Part shown: piece by piece, positions 26,179 through 34,587 of the stretch
How positions within the stretch are numbered: position 1 is the stretch's first letter
How the letters are laid out: every line of letters begins with the position of its first letter
NCBI RefSeq assembly: GCF_947503375.1
Contig: NZ_CANNDQ010000007.1
Location: 62,001 to 126,000 of the forward strand
Source: an uncultured Psychroserpens sp.
GTDB lineage: Bacteria; Bacteroidota; Bacteroidia; Flavobacteriales; Flavobacteriaceae
DNA length: 64,000 nucleotides
Direction: 5' to 3'
The notes under the pieces: model-generated
Told to the model about the DNA's origin: nothing
The model's input: the letters and a program-made list of their open reading frames with translations, nothing else
Databases searched by the model: none
Translations under genes and position numbers: made by a program

Positions 26179-27519
26179 GTGATGGAAAACAATAAAATTT
26201 CAGTAGGACTAGATATTGGAACCACAAAAATTGTGGCAATGATAGGTCGTAAGAATGAATATGGAAAAGCCGAAATTTTAGGTATTGGTAAATCCAAAAG
26301 CTTAGGTGTGCATAGAGGTGTGGTGAATAACATAACTCAAACCATCCAATCCATTCAGCAAGCCGTTCAAGAAGCCGAAGCTGAAGCAGGACTTAAAATT
26401 GAAGACGTAACTGTTGGTATTGCTGGTCAACACATTAGGAGTTTACAACACAGTGATTATATCACAAGAGCTAATTCTGAAGTTGTTATAGATGAAGATG
26501 ACATTGATCGTTTAATCAATCAGGTCCATAAACTAGTAATGCTACCTGGTGAAGAGATCATTCATGTGTTACCACAGGAATACAAGATTGATGGTCAAGC
26601 AGAAATTAAAGAACCAATCGGGATGTATGGAGGCCGACTTGAAGCTAATTTTCACGTCGTTGTAGGTCAAGTATCATCAATCAGAAATATCGGTCGTTGT
26701 GTTAAAAGTTCTGGTCTAGAGTTAGAAGGAATCACATTAGAACCATTAGCTTCGGCAAACGCAGTATTGAGTCAAGAAGAAAAAGAAGCTGGAGTTGCTT
26801 TAATTGACATAGGAGGTGGTACAACAGATCTTGCTGTATTTAAAGACGGGATTATACGTCACACTGCTGTAATACCATTCGGAGGAAATGTAGTTACTGA
26901 AGATATTAAAGAAGGGTGTTCTATTATAGAAAAACAAGCCGAATTGTTAAAGATAAAATTTGGTTCTGCTTGGCCAGGAGAAAACAAAGACAACGAAATT
27001 GTATCTATTCCTGGTTTGCGTGGTCGTGAACCAAAAGAGATCACTTTGAAGAATTTGTCAAAAATCATTCATGCAAGGGTTGTAGAGATCATAGAGCAAG
27101 TCTATGTTGAAATTAAGAATTATGGGCACGAGGAACAAAAAAAGAAATTGATTGCTGGTATAGTACTTACTGGAGGAGGAAGTCAATTAAAACATTTGAA
27201 GCAATTGGTTGAGTATATCACTGGTATGGATACCAGAATAGGGTATCCTAACGAACACTTGGCTGGTGATAGTGATAACGAAATTGCTAGTCCATTATTT
27301 GCCACAGCTGTTGGTTTAGTGATGGATGGTCTAAAGCGTCAAGAACGAAAAAGAGTAGAAAAAGAAGCTGAAGAGCTGGAGCAAGTTGGAGAACAACAAT
27401 ACTCAGATGAAAGTTTATCACATCAAGAAAAAATGATAGAGCAACCCAAAAAAGAACACAAATCTTTTTTGGACAAATTAACAGAGCGTGTTAAAGATTT
27501 TTTAGATAACGCAGAATAA
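26179..27519 (+). CDS. ftsA: FtsA, actin-like Z-ring membrane anchor
   Basis: FtsA (446 residues) tethers FtsZ to the inner membrane and signals to the synthases. The actin-fold motifs are VGLDIGTTKIVAMIGR, the SHS2-like 1C region, VALIDIGGGTTDLAVF near 210 and IVLTGGGSQLK near 330. The C-terminus has an acidic linker and a probable amphipathic helix (FLDKLTERVKDFLDNAE) for membrane binding. It lies directly after ftsQ, 83 bases before ftsZ. Confidence 0.96.
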   Translation: MMENNKISVGLDIGTTKIVAMIGRKNEYGKAEILGIGKSKSLGVHRGVVNNITQTIQSIQQAVQEAEAEAGLKIEDVTVGIAGQHIRSLQHSDYITRANSEVVIDEDDIDRLINQVHKLVMLPGEEIIHVLPQEYKIDGQAEIKEPIGMYGGRLEANFHVVVGQVSSIRNIGRCVKSSGLELEGITLEPLASANAVLSQEEKEAGVALIDIGGGTTDLAVFKDGIIRHTAVIPFGGNVVTEDIKEGCSIIEKQAELLKIKFGSAWPGENKDNEIVSIPGLRGREPKEITLKNLSKIIHARVVEIIEQVYVEIKNYGHEEQKKKLIAGIVLTGGGSQLKHLKQLVEYITGMDTRIGYPNEHLAGDSDNEIASPLFATAVGLVMDGLKRQERKRVEKEAEELEQVGEQQYSDESLSHQEKMIEQPKKEHKSFLDKLTERVKDFLDNAE

Positions 27520-27602
27520 AAAACATCATGCACTTTTAATTGATTAGGCTCAATTGAAAGTATTTGGGAAAAATAAAGTATAAATAGAGAAAACGTAGTT
27601 TT

Positions 27603-29531
27603 ATGAGCAACAACAATGAGTTAGGCAATATTGCATTTGATCTACCTAAGAACCAATCAAACGTTATTAAAGTGATAGGTGTAGGTGGTGGAGGAAGTAA
27701 CGCTATTAATCATATGTTTTTACAAGGGATTAAAGGTGTTGACTTCGTAATATGTAATACAGATGCCCAAGCACTGCAAAACAGTGGTGTCCCGAACAAA
27801 ATCCAATTAGGAGTAAATTTAACCGAAGGTTTAGGAGCTGGAGCAAATCCCGAAGTAGGAGAGCAAGCTGCAGTTGAAAGTTTAGAAGATTTAAGACGCA
27901 TGTTAGATACTAATACTAAAATGGTATTTATAACAGCAGGAATGGGCGGAGGCACAGGAACTGGAGCCGCACCAATTATAGCTAAACTTGCAAAAGAATT
28001 AGATATTTTAACCGTAGGGATTGTTACAATGCCATTTCAGTTTGAAGGTAAGACCAGAAACGAACAAGCTCAAAAAGGCGTTGAGACCTTACGAGCACAT
28101 GTTGATTCTTTAGTGGTCATCAATAATAATAAGCTACGTGAAGTTTATGGTAACTTAGGATTTAAAGCAGGCTTTTCAAAAGCAGACGAAGTGCTTTCAA
28201 CAGCCTCTAGAGGTATAGCAGAAGTTATTACACATCACTACACACAAAATATTGACTTACGAGATGCAAAAACAGTCTTGAGCAATAGTGGTACCGCTAT
28301 TATGGGTTCATCAACTGCATCAGGTAAAACTAGAGCACAAGAAGCAATCATGAAAGCTCTAGACTCACCATTGTTGAATGATAATAAAATTACTGGAGCC
28401 AAAAACGTATTGTTGCTTATCGTTTCTGGATCTCAGGAAATCACAATTGATGAAATTGGAGAAATCAATGATCATATCCAGAATGAAGCTGGTCACGGCG
28501 CTAATATCATCATGGGTGTTGGTGAGGATGAGTCTTTACAAGAATCAATTTCAGTAACAATTATAGCTACAGGTTTCGATATAGATCAACAGCACGAGAT
28601 TTCTAATACAGAGCAAAAGAAAGTTGTTCATGCGCTAGAGGATGATCGTAATGAAGATGTTACAGTAAAGGAGAGTGACCCAGCAATCATTACACCAGAT
28701 ATTGTTCTTGAAAAGGAAGAAGAAAAAGTGTCTGATGTCGTAATTCACACATTAATAGATGATGATATAGATGAGGTTGAAGCTCATGTCGTTACCGATT
28801 TGATTACCACAACAGACATTATAAAAAACATCAACGTTGTCTATGATGAGGTCTTAGACCATAAGGCTGATACAGAAGAGTTTATCATAACACCAGTTCA
28901 AGAAATCAAGGAAAATATTGTTGAAGAGGTAGAAGAAGAGCAGATTACTTTAACCTTTGATTTACCATTGACATTTGGAAAAGAAGAAGCGCAAGAAGAG
29001 CTTTCTAACGTTGAGGACAAAACAGTTTTTAGTCTTGAGGATGAAGTTAAAGACTTAAATGTTAAAGATCATATTGAAGTAATACCAGTTACTGAAGCTA
29101 ATGAAGAGGGAGAAAAGCGTTACGCTCTTGATGATTTTATGAGTTATGAGTCTTCTATGAATGATACAAAAACTAAAGTTCAGCCAGAGATTGAAGAAGA
29201 TATTGTTTTTGAGAAAAAAACAATTGAATCAGAGATCACTAAAGAAGAAGTTAAAGAAGAAATTGACCCAATGAATAGTCCAATTTCAGAATTGCTTAAA
29301 GAAAGAGCTGATGAGCGTAGACGTAAGATGAAAGATTTTAATTATAAATTTAATTCATCTAAGATTGATGAAATTGAAAAAGAACCTGCATACAAAAGAC
29401 AAGGTGTGAATTTAGAAGAATCGCAGCATTCTTCAGAAACCAAGGCTTCTAGAACCTCTGTTGCTACTGATGACAACGACGATATTCAATTAAGAAGCAA
29501 TAATTCATTTTTACACGACAACGTAGATTAA
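27603..29531 (+). CDS. ftsZ: FtsZ, tubulin-like division GTPase with long C-terminal linker
   Basis: FtsZ polymerises with GTP into the Z ring. The GTPase core (about 15-330) has VGGGGSNAINHMF and the tubulin signature GMGGGTGTGAAPIIAK near 110-125, plus the T7 loop region NIDLRDAKTVLSN. The remaining 310 residues are a Glu/Val/Asp-rich, probably disordered linker, ending in the short tail DDIQLRSNNSFLHDNVD that presumably binds FtsA. The length of 642 is large against 380-ish in proteobacteria but usual in Flavobacteriaceae. It closes the operon and is followed by a terminator. Confidence 0.97.
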   Translation: MSNNNELGNIAFDLPKNQSNVIKVIGVGGGGSNAINHMFLQGIKGVDFVICNTDAQALQNSGVPNKIQLGVNLTEGLGAGANPEVGEQAAVESLEDLRRMLDTNTKMVFITAGMGGGTGTGAAPIIAKLAKELDILTVGIVTMPFQFEGKTRNEQAQKGVETLRAHVDSLVVINNNKLREVYGNLGFKAGFSKADEVLSTASRGIAEVITHHYTQNIDLRDAKTVLSNSGTAIMGSSTASGKTRAQEAIMKALDSPLLNDNKITGAKNVLLLIVSGSQEITIDEIGEINDHIQNEAGHGANIIMGVGEDESLQESISVTIIATGFDIDQQHEISNTEQKKVVHALEDDRNEDVTVKESDPAIITPDIVLEKEEEKVSDVVIHTLIDDDIDEVEAHVVTDLITTTDIIKNINVVYDEVLDHKADTEEFIITPVQEIKENIVEEVEEEQITLTFDLPLTFGKEEAQEELSNVEDKTVFSLEDEVKDLNVKDHIEVIPVTEANEEGEKRYALDDFMSYESSMNDTKTKVQPEIEEDIVFEKKTIESEITKEEVKEEIDPMNSPISELLKERADERRRKMKDFNYKFNSSKIDEIEKEPAYKRQGVNLEESQHSSETKASRTSVATDDNDDIQLRSNNSFLHDNVD

Positions 29532-29566
29532 TAGCAAATTTAGTTTAGTGTTTCACACTTTTGTCA

Positions 29567-29603
29567 AACCCGAAGCGTTGAGAAATACGTTTCGGGTTTT
29601 TTT
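29567..29603 (+). terminator. Intrinsic terminator of the dcw operon
   Basis: AACCCGAAGCG pairs with CGTTTCGGGTT (one G-T pair) across a 10-base loop, followed by a run of T. It sits 35 bases after the ftsZ stop. Confidence 0.85.
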
Positions 29604-29679
29604 GTGTTCTAGTTCGTGATTAAAGTATTTTAAACCATTGAGTTTTTATATCTTCGCAATTCAAATTAAATCAAGAGTA

Positions 29680-30126
29680 ATGAGTTTGCAACAAGATATT
29701 ATGACTGCCATGAAAGCAGCAATGAAAGATAAAGATCAGGTAGCATTAGCAGCTTTAAGAGCAGTTAAATCTGAAATACTATTAGCACAAACTTCAGGTT
29801 CTGGGCAAGATCTAACGGAAGCTGATGAAATAAAAATTTTATCTAAGTTGGTAAAACAGCGTAAGGATAGTGCTGCAATATTTTCTGAACAAAATCGTAG
29901 TGATCTAGCCGAACCAGAGTTGGCGCAAGCAAAAGTTATTTCTCAATTCTTACCTGCTCAATTAAGTAAATCAGAAATTGAAAAAGTTGTTTTAGATACA
30001 ATTACTAGTGTAGGTGCAGAAAGTATGAAGGATATGGGTAAAGTGATGGGAATAGTAAACAAGCAATTAGCTGGTCAAGCAGACGGAAAAACCATTTCTA
30101 ACATAGTTAAGGCAAAATTGTCATAA
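29680..30126 (+). CDS. GatB/YqeY domain protein
   Basis: A 148-residue protein of the YqeY family, helical and related to the C-terminal tRNA-binding domain of the amidotransferase subunit GatB. The ATG at 29680 (MSLQQDIMTAMKAAMKDKDQ) fits the family; the upstream in-frame TTG would add 14 unrelated residues. Later motifs are VKSEILLAQTS and SQFLPAQLSKSEIEKVV. It is thought to act in charged-tRNA metabolism, but the exact role is not established. A tRNA-Arg gene follows directly. Confidence 0.92.
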   Translation: MSLQQDIMTAMKAAMKDKDQVALAALRAVKSEILLAQTSGSGQDLTEADEIKILSKLVKQRKDSAAIFSEQNRSDLAEPELAQAKVISQFLPAQLSKSEIEKVVLDTITSVGAESMKDMGKVMGIVNKQLAGQADGKTISNIVKAKLS

Positions 30127-30133
30127 AAGTTAA

Positions 30134-30207
30134 GGCCTCGTAGTTCAACTGGATAGAATATCAGATTTCGGCTCTGAGGGTTGGAGGTTCGAATCCTCTC
30201 GAGGTCA
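30134..30207 (+). tRNA. tRNA-Arg (anticodon TCG)
   Basis: All arms fold by eye: acceptor GGCCTCG/CGAGGTC with one G-T pair, D stem GTTC/GAAT, anticodon stem TCAGA/TCTGA with loop TTTCGGC, and T arm GGAGG-TTCGAAT-CCTCT. The anticodon TCG reads CGA-type arginine codons. The discriminator base is A. It lies seven bases after the yqeY-like gene and before a strong hairpin terminator. Confidence 0.95.
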
Positions 30208-30212
30208 CAAAA

Positions 30213-30246
30213 ATTAGCCTCACAATATTTTTATTGTGAGGCTAAT
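30213..30246. terminator. Perfect 15-bp hairpin, bidirectional terminator
   Basis: ATTAGCCTCACAATA and TATTGTGAGGCTAAT pair perfectly around a TTTT loop. It separates tRNA-Arg from the convergent LysR gene and can serve both directions. Confidence 0.8.
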
Positions 30247-30279
30247 ACCACTCAAAACTTCATTAAATGTTAAGCTATT

Positions 30280-31203
30280 TCAATAATTATCAAACCAGTC
30301 AAATTTGTTTTTCATAATATTTTCCTTGTTCTCATTGATATGATCTACAAAATGTTTTGCTATAGTAGATAAGTTTTTTGAACTAAGCCAAATTAAATTC
30401 CAGTTGGTTGTCAAAGGAAGGTCTTTCACTGGGATAACTTGTAAGTCTCCATTATTTAATTCATTTTTTATTCCTATTAATGGCATGATAGAAAATCCTA
30501 ATCCTGCAATTACTGCTTGTTTAAGGGCTTCATTTGATTTTAATTCCATTTTCTTATAAGTAGAGATTTTATTAGCAGCAATAAAGTATTCCATTTGATT
30601 TCTGGTAGCAGACCCTTGCTCTCTGTATATAAGTGGTAATTGCTCAAAAGCTTTAATTGAAATGTATTTTCCAGAATGATTATACTGTCGACCACCTACA
30701 AGGTATAGCTTATTGTCCATCAATTGAATACGATTTATTTTTAAATGTTTAGGAATGGTTGAAACCATAGCAAAATCGACCTCATTGTTTTCTAGTGAGC
30801 GAACTACTTCTGCTTTATTAGTTACGTCCATTGCAAGATCAACCCCTTTATGTTTGTTCATGAAATCCGTTAAAAAATAGGGCATTGCATATTTAGCGGT
30901 CGATACGATGGCGATTTTTAATTTGCCAGCCAATTCACCTTGGAAGGATAGTGCTTTGTAATTAATAGCATTTACTTCATTTAAAATGTTTTCTGCCGCT
31001 AGTGCAATTTCCTCTCCAAATTCTGTGATGTAAAGCTTTCGGCCAACAACTTCAAATAGTGGGATTTGAAATTGATCTTGAAATTTTTTTAACTGTATGG
31101 ATACTGCAGGTTGAGTTAGAAATAATTCTTCAGAAGCTTTAGTTACACTCTTTAATTCACAAACCTTGTAGAATATCTCTAATTGGTGTAAAGTATAATG
31201 CAT
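30280..31203 (-). CDS. LysR-family transcriptional regulator (probable inorganic-carbon regulator)
   Basis: A 307-residue LysR regulator. The winged helix-turn-helix fills residues 1-60 (YTLHQLEIFYKVCELKSVTKASEELFLTQPAVSIQLKKF) and the effector domain the rest. It is divergent from a small membrane protein and an SbtA-type bicarbonate transporter. LysR regulators of the CbbR/CmpR/CcmR group control inorganic carbon uptake in other bacteria, so control of this transporter is likely by position. The effector molecule is unknown. Confidence 0.9.
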   Translation of the reverse strand: MHYTLHQLEIFYKVCELKSVTKASEELFLTQPAVSIQLKKFQDQFQIPLFEVVGRKLYITEFGEEIALAAENILNEVNAINYKALSFQGELAGKLKIAIVSTAKYAMPYFLTDFMNKHKGVDLAMDVTNKAEVVRSLENNEVDFAMVSTIPKHLKINRIQLMDNKLYLVGGRQYNHSGKYISIKAFEQLPLIYREQGSATRNQMEYFIAANKISTYKKMELKSNEALKQAVIAGLGFSIMPLIGIKNELNNGDLQVIPVKDLPLTTNWNLIWLSSKNLSTIAKHFVDHINENKENIMKNKFDWFDNY

Positions 31204-31232
31204 AATTATTGTTTATGTATTTTATAATAAAA

Positions 31233-31253
31233 ATAAATAAAAATATATAAAAA
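31233..31253 (+). promoter_or_regulatory. 21-bp AT element, copy 1, candidate LysR-dependent promoter site
   Basis: ATAAATAAAAATATATAAAAA is repeated exactly at 32566-32586. In both places a TTTG of a -7-like box begins 13 bases after the element (31266 here, preceded by GATA). This copy lies in the divergent LysR/small-membrane-protein region. It is low-complexity DNA, but the constant spacing argues for function. Confidence 0.5.
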
Positions 31254-31294
31254 ATACGCTAGATATTTGCAAAAACATTTAAAAATAATATTCA

Positions 31295-31534
31295 ATGAGC
31301 GATTTTGTAATTAGTAAACAGGGGCAAGCAAAAACGAAAGAAAAACAGATGTCTTTAAGATCTGTTATTATAAAACAACATATAACAACGTTGAAGTTGC
31401 TGCTATTGTTAGGCTCTTATGGAGCATTCGTTTACTTATCAGTAAGTAATAATAATTTATTTCTTAAAGAATTATTAGTAGTAGGTGGTATTTTGTCGCT
31501 AATTTTTATAGTTCACCTGTTCTCTAACAAATAA
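31295..31534 (+). CDS. Small two-helix membrane protein upstream of SbtA-like transporter
   Basis: A 79-residue protein with a charged N-terminus and two predicted transmembrane helices (about 33-50 and 57-76). I do not recognise a family. It precedes the bicarbonate-transporter gene by 38 bases and is probably co-transcribed with it. A regulatory or stabilising subunit is conceivable, but nothing in the sequence proves this. It does not resemble SbtB, the PII-like partner of cyanobacterial SbtA. Confidence 0.7.
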   Translation: MSDFVISKQGQAKTKEKQMSLRSVIIKQHITTLKLLLLLGSYGAFVYLSVSNNNLFLKELLVVGGILSLIFIVHLFSNK

Positions 31535-31542
31535 ATAAGCTA

Positions 31543-31563
31543 AAATTAGTTACATACTAATTT
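31543..31563. promoter_or_regulatory. Dyad before the SbtA-like gene
   Basis: AAATTAGT-TACAT-ACTAATTT is a perfect 8-bp dyad ten bases before the transporter ATG. Its core TAGTTACATACTA has the T-N11-A form of LysR boxes. It may instead be an mRNA hairpin that tunes translation of the second gene. Confidence 0.4.
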
Positions 31564-31572
31564 GCAGATTTA

Positions 31573-32538
31573 ATGGATCTACATTTACTTATAGATAATC
31601 TAACAAATCCTGCACTTCTCTTCTTCTTTTTGGGAGTGATTGCAGTGCAGCTTAAGAGCGATCTTACAATACCTGAGACCTCATCTAAATTTATTTCTCT
31701 ATACTTATTATTGTCTATAGGATTTAAAGGAGGTCAAGAATTATCGCATAGCGAATTCAATATTGAAATACTATGGTCGTTGTTGTTTGGAGTCTTTTTG
31801 GCTATTATTATACCAATTTATACATACTTTATCTTACGAAGAAAGTTTAATGTTGAAAATGCTGGAGCTATTGCAGCGGCATATGGATCTGTCAGCGCAG
31901 TAACTTTTGTTACCACCATTTCATTTCTAGAGTTAGAGCAAATTGCTTTTAGTGGTCATATGGTTGCAGTTATGGCACTAATGGAGGCGCCATCAATCAT
32001 GGTTGGTTTGCTACTTATGATGTTCTTTAAAAAAAATAAGAAAGAAAAAGGGGCTCCAATGAAAACAGTTTTGCATCATGCACTTACGAACGGTAGTGTT
32101 TTAATTATTATTGGTAGCTTATTTATAGGTATTATGGCTAGCGAAGCTCAAGCTGAAGGAATAAAACCATTTACCACAGATATCTTTAAAGGCTTTTTGG
32201 CAGTATTCCTCTTAGATATGGGAATTACTAGTGGTCGCAAGTTGTCTGATTTTATAAAGAAAGGATGGTTTGCGTTAATATTTGCTATTGTAGTTCCTTT
32301 AATCAACGGATGTTTAGTAGCTGTAGTTAGCAGCATACTTACTGAAAGTGCTGGCAATAGATTGCTTTTTGCTATTCTTGCAGCTAGCGCATCCTATATT
32401 GCAGTTCCAGCAGCAATGAAAATAGCAGCGCCAAAAGCTAATCCAAGTCTTTACATACCCATGGCATTGGCTATTACATTTCCGTTTAACATTACCTTAG
32501 GTATGCCACTATACCTTTGTATTATAAATTTAACATAA
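31573..32538 (+). CDS. SbtA-type sodium-dependent bicarbonate transporter
   Basis: A 321-residue polytopic membrane protein of the SbtA/DUF897 family. In cyanobacteria SbtA imports bicarbonate with sodium. N-terminal TNPALLFFFLGVIAVQLKSDL and LLLSIGFKGGQELS are characteristic, and about ten helices are evident in two inverted halves. A heterotroph may use it to supply bicarbonate for carboxylation reactions. No carbonic anhydrase or SbtB gene is adjacent. A LysR gene is divergent upstream. Confidence 0.9.
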   Translation: MDLHLLIDNLTNPALLFFFLGVIAVQLKSDLTIPETSSKFISLYLLLSIGFKGGQELSHSEFNIEILWSLLFGVFLAIIIPIYTYFILRRKFNVENAGAIAAAYGSVSAVTFVTTISFLELEQIAFSGHMVAVMALMEAPSIMVGLLLMMFFKKNKKEKGAPMKTVLHHALTNGSVLIIIGSLFIGIMASEAQAEGIKPFTTDIFKGFLAVFLLDMGITSGRKLSDFIKKGWFALIFAIVVPLINGCLVAVVSSILTESAGNRLLFAILAASASYIAVPAAMKIAAPKANPSLYIPMALAITFPFNITLGMPLYLCIINLT

Positions 32539-32565
32539 AATATACTAATAATAAATATAAAATAT

Positions 32566-32586
32566 ATAAATAAAAATATATAAAAA
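32566..32586 (+). promoter_or_regulatory. 21-bp AT element, copy 2
   Basis: Exact copy of the element at 31233-31253, followed after 12 bases by TTTG at 32599 within GCAACTTTG, at the same distance as in copy 1. It precedes the 99-residue hypothetical gene, suggesting common control with the LysR/SbtA locus. Confidence 0.5.
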
Positions 32587-32633
32587 TAAAACCGCAACTT
32601 TGTAATGCGATTATATCAAAAACAATTAAAATT

Positions 32634-32933
32634 ATGGAAACAGCAGAGGCATTAAAAACAGATCAAAAAATTGATTTAATCAATGGTAAGTATACACCGT
32701 CAGAAGCAGCTCACATCATTAACTCCGTTTTAAACGTTAAAATCAATTTTCATAAATTACAGCGTTTATCAATAACTGAGGGTAATGATTTAGACGAATG
32801 TAAATTTGATAGTGGTAGAATTAAAGAGCTTTTGAACGAGCAAGAAATTGCAAAAGAATTCTTTTCTCAAGCAAGACTTAAAGGAAAAAAACTGAGAATG
32901 ACAAGTAAGATATATATAGAGATTGAAGATTAA
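32634..32933 (+). CDS. Hypothetical 99-residue soluble protein in the SbtA/LysR locus
   Basis: I do not recognise this family. It is a charged, cytoplasmic, probably alpha-helical protein with no signal peptide, and the segment YTPSEAAHIINSVLN has the look of a helical pair. It follows the transporter gene by 95 bases, has its own promoter-like region sharing a 21-bp element with the upstream promoter, and is followed by a strong terminator. Coordinate regulation with bicarbonate uptake is inferred. Confidence 0.75.
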   Translation: METAEALKTDQKIDLINGKYTPSEAAHIINSVLNVKINFHKLQRLSITEGNDLDECKFDSGRIKELLNEQEIAKEFFSQARLKGKKLRMTSKIYIEIED

Positions 32934-32990
32934 GTATCTTTTACAATAGCATAAGATTTCTAAAAAATAAATAGTTTTTAATTTTAACTA

Positions 32991-33039
32991 TCCCGATTAC
33001 TAAAAATGCAATAACATTTAGTAATTGGGATTTTTTTTT
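32991..33039 (+). terminator. Intrinsic terminator after the 99-residue gene
   Basis: TCCCGATTACTA pairs with TAGTAATTGGGA (one G-T pair), followed by nine T. It isolates the SbtA locus from the next gene, 16 bases on. Confidence 0.85.
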
Positions 33040-33054
33040 CAGTATTTTTAAAAA

Positions 33055-33927
33055 ATGATTTTAATTTTACTTGAAAAGGAAGAACTATCTCCTATTGGGC
33101 AATTCATTTATTTTTCTGTTATCATTTTTCTAGTAGCCCTAATCGTAATATTCATACTCTACAAATTATTTAATTTTTTTGAAATGGCTTATGTAGAGTA
33201 TTTCAACAAAAAGCTATTCTACAATCATAAGTATATAAAAAAGAAAAAGCTGCCTAAAGATCAAAAGTCTATTCTTAGGCAATACATTAACTTCTACAAT
33301 AGATTATCATCTAAGCATAAATCTTATTTTGAGCATAGAGTTAAACAGTTCATAAAAACAACCGAGTTTATTGGTAAAGACATAACAGTTACTGATGAAA
33401 TGAAAGTTGTTACTGCAGCTACATTGGTTAAGCTTACCTTTGGTCTAAGAGATTATAATATAAGTTTAGTAGAGCGTGTTATTTTTTATCCTGAGGCCTT
33501 CTATTCTACAACCAATAAAACATATCATAAAGGAGAATTTAATTTGGGATATAAAGCTTTGGTTTTTTCTTGGAAAGATGTAAAACATGGTTATGAAATT
33601 GAGGATGATAACTTAAACTTAGCTATACATGAGTTTATTCATGCGATTCACTTTTACTACATGAGCGTAAGGAAACGTAGTACCAGTGCTGCAATTTTTT
33701 TGAATTCTTACTACGAACTTACCGAAGATTTGGATAAGGATAGCAAATTGAAAAAAGAGCTAATAACTTCAGATTATGTTAGGGAATACGCCTTTACCAA
33801 TCAATATGAATTCTTAGCTGTTTTTGTTGAAACGTTTATAGAAACCCCTCACGAATTTAGAACACAGTTTCCAACAATATATACTAAAATTAAGACAATG
33901 CTAAATTTTAATTTTTCAGGATACTAG
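33055..33927 (+). CDS. MtfA-like zinc metallopeptidase with N-terminal membrane anchor
   Basis: A 290-residue protein of the MtfA family. An N-terminal helix (about 16-40) anchors it in the membrane. The zinc motif is HEFIH with His192 and His196, and the distal conserved acid is in EFLAVFVETFIE. In Escherichia coli MtfA binds the Mlc repressor and has aminopeptidase activity; that partner need not exist here. Unlike the cytosolic enzyme, this one carries a membrane segment, as many Bacteroidetes members do. Substrate unknown. Confidence 0.88.
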   Translation: MILILLEKEELSPIGQFIYFSVIIFLVALIVIFILYKLFNFFEMAYVEYFNKKLFYNHKYIKKKKLPKDQKSILRQYINFYNRLSSKHKSYFEHRVKQFIKTTEFIGKDITVTDEMKVVTAATLVKLTFGLRDYNISLVERVIFYPEAFYSTTNKTYHKGEFNLGYKALVFSWKDVKHGYEIEDDNLNLAIHEFIHAIHFYYMSVRKRSTSAAIFLNSYYELTEDLDKDSKLKKELITSDYVREYAFTNQYEFLAVFVETFIETPHEFRTQFPTIYTKIKTMLNFNFSGY

Positions 33928-33945
33928 CTTTAGGTGCGATGAAAC

Positions 33946-34527
33946 TTATATTCTAATAACAGCTTGTAACATAAACTGGTAGTGGTTATTGTCATACTGT
34001 CTTCTATCTGAAGTAGTTGCAAATTTACCAACACCTTGAAGTCTAATAGCTACAGTTTCACTTACCCAGAACATCATACCTAACGAACCATTAATAGAGG
34101 TATTGATTTCTTCGATGTTGAACAGACCTAAACCAAAGCCACCATAGAGATCTAACCACTCTAATTCTTTAAAAATATGACTTCCAAAATAATATTTAAG
34201 TGTCGTGTTCGTAGAAAAATAAAATAAATCTTTATCTGGAGTCCCGTTATCAATGAATTCAGATTCTTTAAAACCATTAAATGAAATATCTTGCTCAATA
34301 TGTAAAAATTTGGTCCATTGACGCTCAATTGCAATTGCGATTGGTTGTCTAAAGGCAAATCGAGTTGAATTCTCGCTTAAGTCCTCAAATGGATTCTGAG
34401 TACCAAAGTTTGCAACTGTATTTACACCAACGCTAAGTAACCACGTATCTCTTTCATTAATTCTTGTTTGGCTATATGAAGATATACCAACAAACAATAG
34501 AATAAAACCAATTATTATTTTTTTCAT
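33946..34527 (-). CDS. Small secreted outer-membrane beta-barrel-like protein
   Basis: A 193-residue protein starting MKKIIIGF, with a signal peptide ending SSYSQ. The ATG at 34527 is preferred over an upstream TTG because it begins the signal peptide. Alternating hydrophobic strands, aromatic girdles, glycine-rich turns (DLYGGFGLGLF) and a terminal strand HYQFMLQAVIRI suggest a small outer-membrane beta-barrel of about eight strands. No specific function is recognised. It is convergent with the MtfA-like gene and lies downstream of the peptide-kinase-nucleotidyltransferase cluster. Confidence 0.75.
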   Translation of the reverse strand: MKKIIIGFILLFVGISSYSQTRINERDTWLLSVGVNTVANFGTQNPFEDLSENSTRFAFRQPIAIAIERQWTKFLHIEQDISFNGFKESEFIDNGTPDKDLFYFSTNTTLKYYFGSHIFKELEWLDLYGGFGLGLFNIEEINTSINGSLGMMFWVSETVAIRLQGVGKFATTSDRRQYDNNHYQFMLQAVIRI

Positions 34528-34587
34528 TGCAAAAAATATTTGCTTCAAAAATAGGTTTTTACTTTTATAATATAAAACAAATAGAGG

